Positions 1-10,199 of a stretch of 64,000 nucleotides of DNA are shown here, piece after piece. The stretch spans positions 558,001 through 622,000 of the forward strand of contig JANEZZ010002704.1 in NCBI GenBank assembly GCA_026122225.1, in the 5' to 3' direction. The notes beneath the pieces are model-generated. The model was not told the DNA's origin. It saw only the letters and a list, made by a program, of their open reading frames with translations, and did not search any database. Positions within the stretch are counted from its first letter, which is position 1. Every line of letters starts with the position of its first letter. The DNA comes from Heloderma charlesbogerti. Its lineage: Eukaryota; Chordata; Lepidosauria; Squamata; Helodermatidae. The position numbers were made by a program, and so were the translations under genes.

Positions 1-159
1 AACATTTTTTTTAAATGGCTGAGCATCCAGCCTGGTCAATGGGGGGCAGAACCCCTATTTCTTCCTCATTGATCCACTCCCCCTGCCCACAGTGAAAGGT
101 GAAGGTGGTGAAGAGAAGTTGCCAAACTGGATTTGCAGGCTGAAACCCTTCAGTGATAC

Positions 160-480
160 AAGTCATAAGCGTTTCTACATGAGGCATTTACTGTGCACTT
201 CTCATTCCTTACGGTTGTTTACAGGTTCTTTAGACGATGCCCTCCAGTTTTGCTTCTGTTTTTTAAGAGCACTTTCCAGGGGGGCGGGGTTAGAGCTGGG
301 AAAACAGAATATTATTTCTGAAAGTGAAAGAAAAAGTATTTTCCTATTTGTGGTGTTCCGCTATAGCACAGTGCCACATAGAAGTTATGTAATGGAAAAG
401 CAGGAAAGGAAAAGCTCCGGGTGTAGTGCTCGGATCTCAATTTTGTGATGAAACCAAAAGTAGATACAGCAGATTAAGAG
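160..480 (+). repeat. Unclassified interspersed repeat, family Y, copy 1
   Basis: The stretch aligns by eye, in reverse complement, with 55310-55665 and partly with 22995-23090. Shared landmarks are GTTTACAGGTTC, GTGCTCGGATCTCA and CAGCAGATTAA in the same order. No coding potential, terminal repeats or target duplications were recognised, so the class is unknown. The short reading frame across it is not believed to be a gene. Confidence 0.55.
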
Positions 481-1105
481 CCTTGCAGCGTTTCTAGTTC
501 TACACAGATCTCACTACCGGTGGGACAGCGCAATAAAGAAAAGGGGCGGGGGGAGCCATCATAAAAGGAATCTGCAGAATACCATAATAAAGAGTCAGAA
601 ATCATGTGAGAACCACTGCTGGATGAGCGTGTCATGTACACCGTTAGAGAGCCAGACACTGTGGTACTGGGGGCAAAGCCTAGTTTAGGTAGACCGTGCT
701 TGGCTGATTCCATGCCATGTGACTGTATGATCAGTTACTCAGAGAACTAAACATCTTGCAGTCCAATTTCTATGAGGGAAGGGAATATTGTCACTTTGGC
801 TGGAATTAAAACTTCACAGAGGGTAGCCTGGGAACTGTGGGGAACAAACATGCAGGAAGCCTAGGGGTAAGAGGGCTGAAGGAAGGATGCAGCGTAGGCA
901 ATAGACTGAGACAGAGAAATCTGAAGGAAGGGTTGAAGAGAAGGACAGAAGAGCAAAACTGGGGCTAATCAGATAGAAGAGGCTCAAGAAACTTCTCAGC
1001 ACTGAAGGTGTGGATGGGTATGCATTGGAGGGTGAGGGAGAAAGACAGGTGCGCTAAGGAAGCTGGTCAACAGTCTGGTTAAAGGAATTGTTAGCTAGGT
1101 GTAGA
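481..1105. other. Unassigned non-coding stretch
   Basis: No repeat or exon was recognised here. It contains only short chance reading frames. Confidence 0.4.
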
Positions 1106-1113
1106 GTCTAGAC

Positions 1114-1502
1114 TGGGGCGGGGGGGCATCTTTCAGCCTAAGGGCTGCATTCAGTTTTGGAGGCACTCTTTGGGACTGCATTCCAGGGCTGAGTGGGACC
1201 AAAGGCAAAGGAGGCGGAGTCAAAGGCAAAAAGGGCGGGACCAAAAATACAGAAAACACCAGCATACTGTAGCTTAAAGCGCTTACTGTCAGCAACAAAG
1301 CTTTAGGAGAGGCATTTCTACCTTCTAGAACGGGGTGGTGGTGGGGATGGACACTGCACAAAAGCTGGAAACATCAAATGACTGGTAGTTGAGGGAAAGG
1401 GGTGGGGCCATGGGAAGGGGCATGGCCATCTGGGGAATCCTGGAGGGCCGGATTGGGATCACAAGAAAGATTTGGCCCCAGTCCTCAGGTTCCCCACCCT
1501 TG
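1114..1502. mobile_element. hAT-like non-autonomous DNA transposon, family C, copy 1
   Basis: An identical 8-bp direct repeat GTCTAGAC flanks the element at 1106-1113 and 1503-1510, as expected for hAT insertions. The right end reads GGTTCCCCACCCTTG, a typical hAT-type terminal sequence; the left end is degraded into a G-run. The interior (AGCTTAAAG, GGAGAGGCATTTC, AGGGAAAGGGGTGGGGCCA) matches the elements at 50988, 53793 and, inverted, 14689 and 59158. It has no transposase frame. Confidence 0.7.
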
Positions 1503-1543
1503 GTCTAGACCTAGATCAGGCCAAAACAGACTGTGGCCAGAGG

Positions 1544-1571
1544 CGTGGTGGTGGTGGTGGTGGTGGTGGTA
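1544..1571 (+). repeat. (GGT)n microsatellite
   Basis: A run of GGT trinucleotides. It creates the polyglycine in a spurious short reading frame. Confidence 0.95.
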
Positions 1572-1710
1572 AATGTCACATGTCACCAGTCAGTTCTTTG
1601 GCTGCAGGTTTCTATCATACATTACTTTCTAAAGAAAAAGGTCAGTGTCCTCCTATGTCCCTTTTAGGGGTGTTAACACTAATTGTCTGTTGATTTGTTC
1701 ATTTCTTTAT

Positions 1711-2033
1711 TTATATGCCACTCTTCATTTTAAAAAAATATTATTTAAAAATATTTTATATATAATATCAATAATTTACAAACATTCATAAAACTTACAA
1801 AAACTACATTATCCACCATTGTCAAATTTATATATCCCAAAACCAAAAGAACAAATTTGTCATAGTTTCTCCATGTCAGACTAATGATTAATTATGTATT
1901 AATTAATTTAATTCAATTCATCCCACCTAAGTTAGGATCTTTTTATAGTCACCAAAAAAGAGCCTCAACTATGTGTTTTTACATCTCCCTTCTCTGGTCT
2001 TTGTCCAATACATTAATTTTATACATTTAGTTA
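1711..2033. other. AT-rich unassigned stretch, possibly a LINE 3' tail
   Basis: The stretch is strongly AT-rich (runs such as AAAATATTTTATATATAA), followed by CAAATTTATATATCCC. It resembles a decayed LINE untranslated tail but has no diagnostic motif. Confidence 0.25.
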
Positions 2034-2140
2034 AAACCAGTGGTGTAGTGGGGTCAAGACTCACTGGGATGCAGCGCCAGCACTTTCTCATTAGCAGGGA
2101 TGCTGATGTCAGCCACCCCCTTCAGAATTCTCTCCCACCT
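2034..2140 (-). repeat. Unclassified repeat, family Z, 3' fragment
   Basis: The landmarks CCAGTGGTGTAGTGG and GATGCAGCGCCAGCAC are the inverse of the ends of the longer family Z copies near 30050-30105 and 44180-44260. Only the terminal part is present here. Confidence 0.5.
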
Positions 2141-2194
2141 CTAGCCCTCTTTTGGCAGGACAGCTTCTTCCCCTTCCCCCATGCAAATGAGTGG

Positions 2195-2256
2195 GGAGAG
2201 AAAGAGGGAGGGAGGGAGGGAGGGAGGGAGGGAGGGAAGGAAGGAAGGAGAAGCAG

Positions 2257-2291
<35 letters not shown>

Positions 2292-2365
2292 CCGCCAGAG
2301 AAAGGGCAAAGCCAGAGAGTAAGCGAGAGCGAGTATGCACACACACACATACATACACAGAGAGA
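2195..2365 (+). repeat. Purine-rich simple repeat block: (GGGA)n, (GGAA)n, (GA)n then CA/CATA
   Basis: Successive tracts of GGGA, GGAA and GA repeats are followed by a short CACACA/CATACA tract. The overlapping short reading frames on both strands (Ser/Leu/Pro-rich or Arg/Glu-rich) are artefacts of these tracts. Confidence 0.95.
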
Positions 2366-2379
2366 ACGGGGCATACTCC

Positions 2380-2505
2380 CAACATTTTGTGATTGCCCAC
2401 AACCCCTCGCACAGCAGCCAATCTGTGATGGTGTCAAGGGCACAACTTCAAAATTCCAAATGTGCCCACAGGCTCCCAGAAGTTGGGGACTTCTGATTTA
2501 AGGCA
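2380..2505 (-). mobile_element. hAT-like element end, family H fragment
   Basis: Read on the minus strand, the GGGCACATTTGGAATTTTGA landmark and a nearby AGTCCCCAAC-type terminus match the element at 39290-39690. Only one end is preserved. Confidence 0.5.
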
Positions 2506-2510
2506 CGCAT

Positions 2511-4422
2511 ACACCACAATAGCTTAATAAATGCATCCTCTTCTTGAAGGACTTTGGGAATTGTAGTTCTGTGAGGGAGGGCTAACAGATAATCCTCAAC
2601 ACATCCTCAAATTGAAATTCTCTGGCTTTGGGGACAAAAGTTGTACAAAGGGGGGTATAGCTGTGGGGACAGTGGCTGAGGGATAGCAGTTTTTAAAAAT
2701 ACATTTCTTTCAACGCTGTGTGTTCCTCTTCCCCAGAACAGCAATGCCCACCTCTAAAAAAAAGCAAACCTAAGATAACTGTGGCTATTTCCCTCACTCC
2801 ACCCTTGCTTAGCTATCTCTCATAGCAAGGCTATCATGCCCAAAGCACCTCCTCTATAATGTGGGAAGAGGATACCTGCTGGATTGGGATTAGCATGAAC
2901 GTTATTCTAAGAATAAATGATCTGGGAAGGCCCCTAGGCTCTGAACTATTAAAGCTGCAGCACCAGCAGCCTCTGACTGGAAACTCCTCCAGCAGGGACC
3001 TAGCTTCCTTAAGTCTCTGAACCACCATGGTAGATTGTCAGAAGAGTAATGGCTTCCTTGTCCTCTGATGCCCTTCAACAGCACCACCGTGGATGATTAG
3101 CAGCCACCAGCTCAGCAGGGGTGAGGAGACACTGGCTCTGACCTGGCTCCCCCCTTTTTGGAACTCATTGTCCAGGCAGGCCCAGAGTGAGCTCTCAGGT
3201 GATGCTCACCCACCCTCCTGCTCTGGCATAAATCCCCATCACTTTGGTGCTTGTTCATTGCAGAGGGTGTGAGCTTGCCCTTTCCTGAGCTTCAACATCA
3301 CTTCCAAGTGGATAGTGTCATTACACAGTTTAGTCACTAGATGGCACTGGACATTAGTTGCATCTGGGCGGAGTCGAGTTTTCTGTTTGTTCTGTTCTGG
3401 ATGGAGAGAGATAACAAAGTCGATGCCTAACTACTGGACTGATGTGTCTTCCTCTAACTCTTCCATAACAACTTCCATCAACAGATACCCCTCTTTTGGT
3501 TTCTTCCTAAGCTCTGCCTTTTCACATCATTACTTACATGCTCTATGTGTCTTGTGCATGTGTGTTTGATGTGTGTGCACGAGAGAGAGAGGGGGGGGGA
3601 CTGTCTGAGTGAGTGTCTCTCAATATTTCTTTATTGAGATGTAATGGATGGCGAAGGCTGGATTTTATATAACTTGGAGGGTGAGCCATGACACTCCTTG
3701 GGAAATGCCAGACTACATGGAAGAAACCATTCATTTGGCTTCCCTCGTGTCACCCATCCTTTTAGTCTTTTTTTTTTTACTATCATTTGCAAACTTTCTG
3801 GCCCTTAACCTTCCCAACCTTTCATATTAAACTCTTTAAATAAAGAACAGAAATCTCTCAATAGCTCAGTAGATGTCATGGTTCACTTTGAATCACTGTA
3901 TGGCAGTATAACGCTGAGAATCTCAAACTATTACTAGGGCATGACCTACTTTCCTAGAAATCACATAGTTTATTCTTAATTAAATGTTGAGTCCTACCCT
4001 CCAACCCCACCAAATGGTCTCCTTGTTGTACTTTCAATATATTGCTGACTAATTGGGCTAGAGTTTTCCTAATAAATCCCAGCTCATTATCTTAAATCAT
4101 GTTCTATTGAATTCTTTCTCCCTGTAAAGATCTCTCTTTAGCTGTATGATCTTTCAAGAATTAGTCCTGCCACACATTTAAGTTGTGCTTCTTTTAGTAT
4201 TGTTTTTAAGTATGTTTTCTATTCATAGTGCTTCCTCAATTTTAAAAAGTCATAGCTGGTCTTACGATTAGGGATGCATAACATTCAGTTCAGCCCAGAT
4301 GACAGCCACCCTATGTCTGAACTACATTGAGATGTGGAAAAAATGGATAACTTTTGCTGTACTCCATTCCCACACATGTCTCTAGTCAAGTATTCTGGGT
4401 CTTCTTGAACCAGAAACCTCAT
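2511..4422. other. Long unassigned non-coding stretch
   Basis: No exon or intact element was recognised in this stretch of nearly 2 kb. It holds a short (GA)n/G-run tract at about 3581-3600 and a sequence near 2540-2600 that looks like a worn foldback repeat (GGGAATTGTAGTTCTGTGAGG). The region 4000-4270 is AT-rich and unremarkable. Confidence 0.35.
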
Positions 4423-4430
4423 GTCTGGAG

Positions 4431-4874
4431 TAGGGATGTCAGAGAAAGCTGCAATGAGATCAAATGAGTTTGGATTTCTATGAATCTGACCCAAGGATTC
4501 TGCAGTGGACTGGCTTTTCTTGAGTTGCACAGAATCCACAGACTTGCGGACCAGTTTTTTTTTTTAACTTTCTGGAATTTTACGCAAATTTAGTTGTAAA
4601 AAATACGTAAAATAAAAAACACCCGCTGAAAATGTGCATTTCCTCCATACACTAAAGCATAAAAATGCACATTTTGGCAGGGATCTGTGCATTTGTGGGG
4701 ATTCGCATATTTGCGAGGATTTGTGCATTTTTGCAGGTGTGAATTTGCGCAATTGCACACATTTGGGAAATTGGAAAAAATCCAATTCCACCAATGAACA
4801 GAGGACAGAACAAAAGGCACTGCCGATCCATGAAATGCAGATGGAATGGATTTTACAAAATCTGTGTATCCCTA
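4431..4874 (+). mobile_element. Non-autonomous hAT-type element, TAGGGATG family, copy F
   Basis: The element begins TAGGGATGTCAGAGAAA and ends GTGTATCCCTA. It is flanked by GTCTGGAG (4423-4430) and GTCTGGAA (4875-4882), an 8-bp target duplication with one difference. The interior is AT-rich, with repeated GTGCATTT and GGGATTCGCAT motifs, unlike the GC-rich copies A-D. The first 130 bp match the copy at 52425. There is no coding sequence; a transposase in trans is inferred. Confidence 0.8.
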
Positions 4875-5230
4875 GTCTGGAAGCTACAGCCCCTTCTGCT
4901 GAGATTCCATAGACTGAACCTGAGGCAGAGAAGAGAACAGGGTGTGTGGAGCAGTAGTCCTTGTGATTGGCCAGCAGCACTATAGAATATGTGGATTGGC
5001 CAAGCCTAGCATGAATAATTGGAGCCTCTTCTTCTTCCCTCTCTGGCTCACAGAGAAGTACTATTTGCCTACTGTGCTTCAGGTTCTCACCACAGCCTCC
5101 CCTCCAGCCAAAAATATCACAAAATGTCATGTTGGTCCCTATGCATGACCTTACCCTTTGCATTACTGGAATTCGTTACCTTGTCATGGTGCTGGAGCTT
5201 GAGCACTTCAATGATGCCATGAGCTAAACT

Positions 5231-6205
5231 GTGAAGGGACACCCAAGACGGGAAGGTCATGGCAGAGAGGTCAGACTAAATACGATCCCTGGGGAAGGAA
5301 ACGGCAACCCACCCCAGTATTCTTGCAGTGAAAACTTAATGGATCTGTACAACCAGAGATATGTCAGTATACCATCGGAAGATGGGACCCCCAGGTCGGA
5401 AGATGGTCAAAATGCTACTGGGGAGGAACAGAGGATAAGTTCAACTAGCCCCAGATGTGATGATACAGCTAGCTCAAAGCCGAAAGGACGGCTAGCAGCC
5501 GATGGTGCTGGTGGTGAACGACGAATCCGATGTTGTAAAGATCAACACACCATAGGAACCTGGAATGTAAGATCTATGAGCAAGGGCAAATTGGGTGTGG
5601 CTATTGGGGAGATGTCAAGATTAAATATAGACATTTTGGGTGTCAGCGAACTGAAATGGACTGGAGTGGGCCACTTCACATCAAATGACCACCAGATCTA
5701 TTACTGTGGACAAGAGGACAACAGAAGAAATGGAGTAGCCTTCATAATTAATAATAAAGTGGCTAAAGCAGTGCTTGGATACAGTCCAAAAAATGACAGA
5801 ATGATCTCAATTCATATTCAGGGTAAGCCATTTAACATCACAGTGATCCAAATATACGCCCCAACCACAGATGCTGAAGAAGCAGAAGTAGATCAGTTCA
5901 ATGAGGATCTGCAGCACCTACTGGATAGTGCGCCAAAAAAAGATGTTATTTTCATTACCGGAGACTGGAATGCTAAGGTGTGTAGTCAAATGACACCTGG
6001 AATTACAGGCAAGCATGGTCTGGGAGAACAAAATGAAGCGGGACATAGGCTGATAGAATTTTGCCAAGACAACTCACTGTGCATAACAAACACTCTCTTC
6101 CAACAACCTAAGAGACGACTTTATACATGGACTTCACCAGATGGTCCACACCGAAATCAGATTGACTACATCCTTTGTAGCCAAAGGTGGCGGACATCTA
6201 TGTAG
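5231..6205 (+). pseudogene. BovB endonuclease domain (decayed)
   Basis: The frame encodes an apurinic-endonuclease-like domain that would nick genomic DNA for target-primed reverse transcription. Visible landmarks, in order, are TIGTWNVRSM near residue 110, a SELKWTG block near 138, QIYAPTTDAEEAEVD near 207, GDWNAKV near 243 and HRNQIDYIL near 309. It stops at TAG in the linker after WRTSM, where related copies carry Gln, so a CAG-to-TAG change is inferred. The same frame resumes beyond the stop and carries the SSDHELLIAQ block, so a single nonsense mutation separates this part from the next. The ATG chosen is simply the first in the open frame. Confidence 0.85.
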
Positions 6206-6352
6206 TCGGTAAAAACAAGACCTGGAGCTGATTGTAGTTCAGATCATGAACTTCTTATTGCACAATTTAGAATCAGACTAAAGAGAATAGGGAAGACCCA
6301 CAGATCGGTTAGATATGAGCTCACTAATATTCCTAATGAATATGCAGCAGAG

Positions 6353-6880
6353 GTGAAGAATAGATTTAAGGGACTAGATTTAGTAGATAGGGTCCCAGAA
6401 GAACTATGGACAGAAGTTTGCAACGTTGCTCAGGAGGCGGCAACAAAAAACGTCCCAAAGAAAAAGAACACCAAGAAAGCAAGATGGCTTTCTGCTGAGA
6501 CACTGGAAGCAGCCCAAGAAAGAAGGAAAGCAAAAGGCAACAGTGATAGGGGGAGATATGCCCAATTAAATGCAAAATTCCAGAGGTTAGCCAGAAGAGA
6601 TAAGGAATTATTTTTAAACAAGAAATGCGCGGAAGTGGAAGAAGATAATAGAATAGGAAGGACAAGAGACCTCTTCCAGAAAATTAGAAACATCGGAGGT
6701 AAATTCCAGGCAAAAATGGGTATAATCAAAAACAAGGATGGCAAGGACCTAACAGAAGCAGAAGAGATCAAGAAAAGGTGGCAAGAATATATGGAAGATC
6801 TGTATAGGAAGGATAATAATATCGGGGATAGATTTGACGATGTGGTCAGTGAGCTAGAGCCAGACATCCTGAAGAGATGA
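6353..6880 (+). pseudogene. BovB linker between endonuclease and RT (decayed)
   Basis: This Lys/Glu-rich linker begins around KNRFKGLDLVDRVPEELW and contains the blocks RARRDKELF-like and RWQEYMEDLYRKD, both also present in the second BovB (62217-63116, minus). The frame is the same as the endonuclease part. It ends artificially at TGA near 6878-6880, where a small deletion compared with the second copy shifts the frame before the RT domain. Confidence 0.85.
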
Positions 6881-7806
6881 GGTTGGCCTTAAGAAGCATT
6901 GCTAATAACAAGGCAGGAGCAGATGACTGTATCCCAGCTGAACTGTTTAAAATCTTGCAAGATGATGCTGTCAAGGTGATGCATGCCATATGCCAGCAAA
7001 TTTGGAAAACACAAGAACGGCCAACAGATTGGAAGAAATCAACTTATATCCCCATACCAAAAAAGGGAAGCACCAAAGAATGTTCAAACTATCGAACAGT
7101 GGCACTTATTTCACATGCCAGGAAGGTAATGCTCAAGTTCTTGCAAGGTAGACTCCAGCAATTCATGCAACAAGAATTGCCAGATGTACAAGCTGGGTTT
7201 AGAAAAGGCAGAGGAACTAGAGACCAAATTGCCAATATCTGCTGGATAATGGAGAAAGCCAGGGAATTTCAGAAAAACATCTATTTCTGTTCTATTGACT
7301 ATTCTAAAGCCTTTGACTGTGTGGATCATCACAAACTGTGGCAAGTTCTTGGTGGTATGGGGATACCAAGTCATCTTGTCTGCCTCCTGAGGAATCTGTA
7401 TAACGACCAAGTAGCAACGGTAAGAACAGACCACGGAAAAATGGACTGGTTTAAGATTGGGAAAGAAGTACGGCAGGGTTGTATACTCTCACCCTACCTA
7501 TTCAACCTGTACGCAGAACACATCATGCGACGTGCTGGGCTTGATGAAGCCAAGGCTGGAGTTAAAATCGCTGGAAGAAACGTTAACAATCTCAGATATG
7601 CAGATGATACCACTTTGATGGATGAAAGCGAGGAGGAGCTGAGGAACCTCATGATGAAGGTGAAAGAAGAAAGTGCAAAAGCTGGGTTGCAGTTAAACCT
7701 CAAAAAACCAAGATTATGGCAACCAGAACTGGCAAATAGAGGGAGAAAACGTGGAGGCAGTGACAGACTTTGTCTTTCTAGGCGCAAAGATTACTGCAGA
7801 CACTGA
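6877..7806 (+). pseudogene. BovB reverse transcriptase domain (decayed)
   Basis: RT motifs appear in order: IPIPKKGSTKECSNYRTVAL (fingers), FRKGRGTRDQI, the motif A block SIDYSKAFDCVDH, the motif B block RQGCILSPYLFNLYAEHIM, and the catalytic motif C LRYADDTTLM. All three catalytic aspartates are present, so the RT core is chemically intact even though the copy is frame-disrupted. After LNLKKP the frame slips, probably by loss of a base in the A-run near 7705; the true continuation is in the frame of 7751-8066. Confidence 0.88.
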
Positions 7807-8066
7807 CTGCAGCCAGGAAATCAGAAGACGTTTACTTCTTGGGAGGAGAGCAATGACAAATCTTGATAAAATAGTGAACAGCAGAGACATCACACTGACA
7901 ACAAAGGTCCGCATAGTTAAAGCAATGGTATTCCCTGTAGTAACCTATGGCTGCGAGAGCTGGACCATAAGGAAGGCTGAGCGAAGGAAGATAGATGCTT
8001 TTGAACTGTGGTGCTGGAGGAAAATTCTGAGAGTGCCTTGGACTGCAAGATCAAACCAGTCCATAC
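7751..8066 (+). pseudogene. BovB C-terminal region, first part
   Basis: The frame encodes the BovB block beginning EAVTDFVFLGAKI, then the RRRLLLGRRAM and YGCESWTIRKAERRKIDAFE blocks, typical of the RTE C-terminus downstream of the RT. It is cut at 8066 by the inserted hAT-type element, after TARSNQSI, and resumes at 8994. Residues read from 8067 onward belong to the insertion, not to BovB. Confidence 0.85.
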
Positions 8067-8985
8067 TAGGGATGTCGGAGAATTTCTCCATGAACCTCTG
8101 GGAGGCCAAATGCCAACGCATTCGCCCCCCCGAAATTGGTGGAGAAACGTTCCCCCCCGCCCCCACCCGGAATGGGACTTACCTTTGCCGAATGTCCCTG
8201 GCGCTGGCGGCTCCCGGCGGCGGTTCGGTGGCGGCAGCCGGTCTTCTGACCAGCCGCCGCCGCCGCCATTTCCAAGTAAAAAAACAACAAAACACAAGCA
8301 AACGTGATAGGCTATGTAAAGATTTACGTAGCCTATCATGGCTAGATTTTCAAAAAACACCGTGATAGGCTACGTAAATCCTTACGTAGCCTATCGTGGC
8401 TGAATTTGGGGGGGGGGGAAGCACGTATGCAAATGGCGGCACCCATGGGCGCTGCCATTTGTGTTCCTTATTTGGGCACGTGTAGTCTACGTACACATTT
8501 ACGTAGACTATGGCGAAAATAAGAGGAACGCTATTTGCGTTGCCCTTATTTTCGCCGTAGTCTATGTAAATGTTTACGTAGACTACACGTGCCCAAATAA
8601 GGAATGCAAATGGCGGCGCCCATGGGCGCCGCCATTTGTGTACGCGCTTTTTTTCCCCCCCAAAGTCAGCCGTGATAGGCTACGTAAGGATTTACGTAGC
8701 CTATCACGGCTGACCGCAGGGACGCAAACGGCGGCGGCTATGGCCGCCGCCATTTGCGTCCCGGCCGGCCAGGAGGATTCGCGGCCGGAGGGATGGGGCG
8801 CCTCCCCCCCGGCCAGAATTTCAGCCGGAGGGGCAGGTTGCCTCCCCCCCAGCCAGAATTTCGTCAGGGAGGAACGGGGCGCCTCCCCCCCCCCGGCCAG
8901 AATTTCGGCGGGGAGGAACGGAGCGCCTCACCCCCCACCGTGAAGCAAGCTGCGTGACCAGGTAAGTGACTTTCGTCCATCCCTA
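8067..8985 (+). mobile_element. Non-autonomous hAT-type element with nested palindromes, copy A (919 bp)
   Basis: The element starts TAGGGATGTCGGAGAATT and ends TTTCGTCCATCCCTA. It is flanked by perfect 8-bp duplications GTCCATAC at 8059-8066 and 8986-8993 within BovB, so the empty site is reconstructed by the flanking BovB. No transposase is encoded; the GC-rich frames are spurious. The interior is a chain of palindromes centred near 8537 (listed separately). It shares both termini and its interior with copies C (34678) and D (14679 end), and inversely with B (33611). Confidence 0.92.
8302..8762. repeat. Hierarchical palindrome array inside copy A
   Basis: Perfect or near-perfect hairpins follow one another: GTGATAGGCTA...TAGCCTATCA at 8304-8340 and 8361-8400, AAATGGCGGC...GCTGCCATTT at 8430-8460, a pair of TAGTCTACG hairpins at about 8481-8511 and 8566-8587, AAATGGCGGC at 8608-8637, GTGATAGG at 8671-8711, and an AACGGCGGC/GCCGCCATTT hairpin at 8722-8762. 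In addition, 8466-8535 is the inverse of 8538-8606, so small palindromes form the arms of a large one. Confidence 0.9.
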
Positions 8986-8993
8986 GTCCATAC

Positions 8994-9280
8994 TCCAGGA
9001 AATAAAGCCAGACTGCTCACTTGAGGGAATGATATTAAAGGCAAAACTGAAGTACTTTGACCACATAATGAGAAGACAGGAGACCCTGGGGAAGATGCTG
9101 ATGCTAGGGAAAGTAGAAGGCAAAAGGAAGAGGGGCCGACCAAGGGCAAGATGGATGGATGATGTTCTGAAGGTGACGGACTCGACCTTGGGGGAGCTGG
9201 GGGTGGTGACGGCTGACAGAAAGCTCTGGCGTGCACTGGTCCATGAAGTCACGAAGAATCAGAAGCCACTGACTGAATAA
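8994..9280 (+). pseudogene. BovB C-terminus and 3' end
   Basis: BovB resumes after the insertion and reads through LKYFDHIMRRQETLGKMLML, a KRKRGRPRARWMDD block and the WRALVHEVTK block to the stop at 9278-9280. The element then ends in an ACAACAAC tail. The usual AGAGTCAGACACGACT tail motif is mutated here to AGAATCAGAAGCCACT. Together with 5160-8066 it makes an almost full-length copy. Confidence 0.88.
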
Positions 9281-10195
9281 ACAACAACAACTATAGCTCC
9301 AGTTTATGAGAGCTCAGCCAATTCATTCCGTGTCAATCGTCACTTTCTGTAGAGTTCAATAGAACAAGGACAAAACATGCCACAAGACTTAGCTATTTAT
9401 CATACCAAATAAAATATTCAGATCTCAAGCAAAATAACCATTTTTCCCTAATGTACTGAGCTGCTGAGCATCCTTGTCCTCCACCTAGGAACTCACTCCT
9501 TGATCTTCACCTTTCATCTGAGTCAGAGGAGAAGAAACCCTATAGAGTTCTCTAACCTTTGAAAAGGCTGCCATTTATCTGCATTGCCATTGCCCAATTT
9601 GCTTTAATCATCTCGCCCTGCAGGTTCATGCCGGTTCAGTCGTTCGGTCATTGTTATTCATTCCTGCTCTTATCTTTTTTCATCTCAGTCCAAGCCATGA
9701 TGATGGCGGCTGCTGCTTAGGTTCCCTCCACACATAAGCATCTTTGTCTTGCTCATCTCCCTGCACCCTGCTACGTTTTCTGTCACAGATGGTCTTCCCG
9801 CCGAACTCTCCCTGCTGGTTTCCCAGACTCATCCATAGGCCTGAGTCAGCCAAACCTTGCTGAGTTCGCTTACCTTAAAGCTTGAGTCAAATGTGCATAC
9901 AGACTGTTCTTCATCAGCTGTGCTGGGAAATAGGCGCTGGAGCCTACTCCTGGAGCCAAGCAGGTTTGGGGTTGTGTTGGTTCTCCTCTTCCTTGTGTGG
10001 CTCAGATGAAGCCCCCCCAAACCTCTTGCAGACCTTACCACTCTACTGTACTATGGTTAGTCCTCCCAAAGCTTGCAGCTACATGGTTGCTCTTAATGCT
10101 GCTAGTCTCTTTATTTTGACTTTAACATTAGAACCTAAGAAAGAGCCAAGTTGGATCAGTCCAAAGGCCTATCTAGTGTCTCGCTTGACCACTTA
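9281..10195. other. Unassigned non-coding stretch
   Basis: Ordinary sequence with no recognised repeat, exon or RNA gene. Confidence 0.35.
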
Positions 10196-10199
10196 TCAA

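Larger units (their letters stand above)
5160..8066 (+). mobile_element. BovB (RTE-clade) LINE, 5' and main part
   Basis: This is most of a BovB retrotransposon, continuing after an inserted DNA element at 8994-9280. It reads through the 5' region, the APE-type endonuclease, the reverse transcriptase and the start of the C-terminal tail. BovB encodes one long protein that nicks target DNA and primes reverse transcription there. This copy is broken by an in-frame TAG at 6203-6205, a frame change near 6875 and another near 7705-7715, besides the 919-bp insertion. The 5' boundary is approximate. Confidence 0.9.

Noticed and set aside
4261..4285. TAGGGATGCAT at 4269, resembling an element left end
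   Set aside because: No partner end with matching 8-bp flanks was found before the complete copy F starts at 4431.
8461..8943. 160-residue frame in GC-rich sequence
   Set aside because: It lies entirely within hAT copy A; the residues are translations of palindromes and G/C runs.
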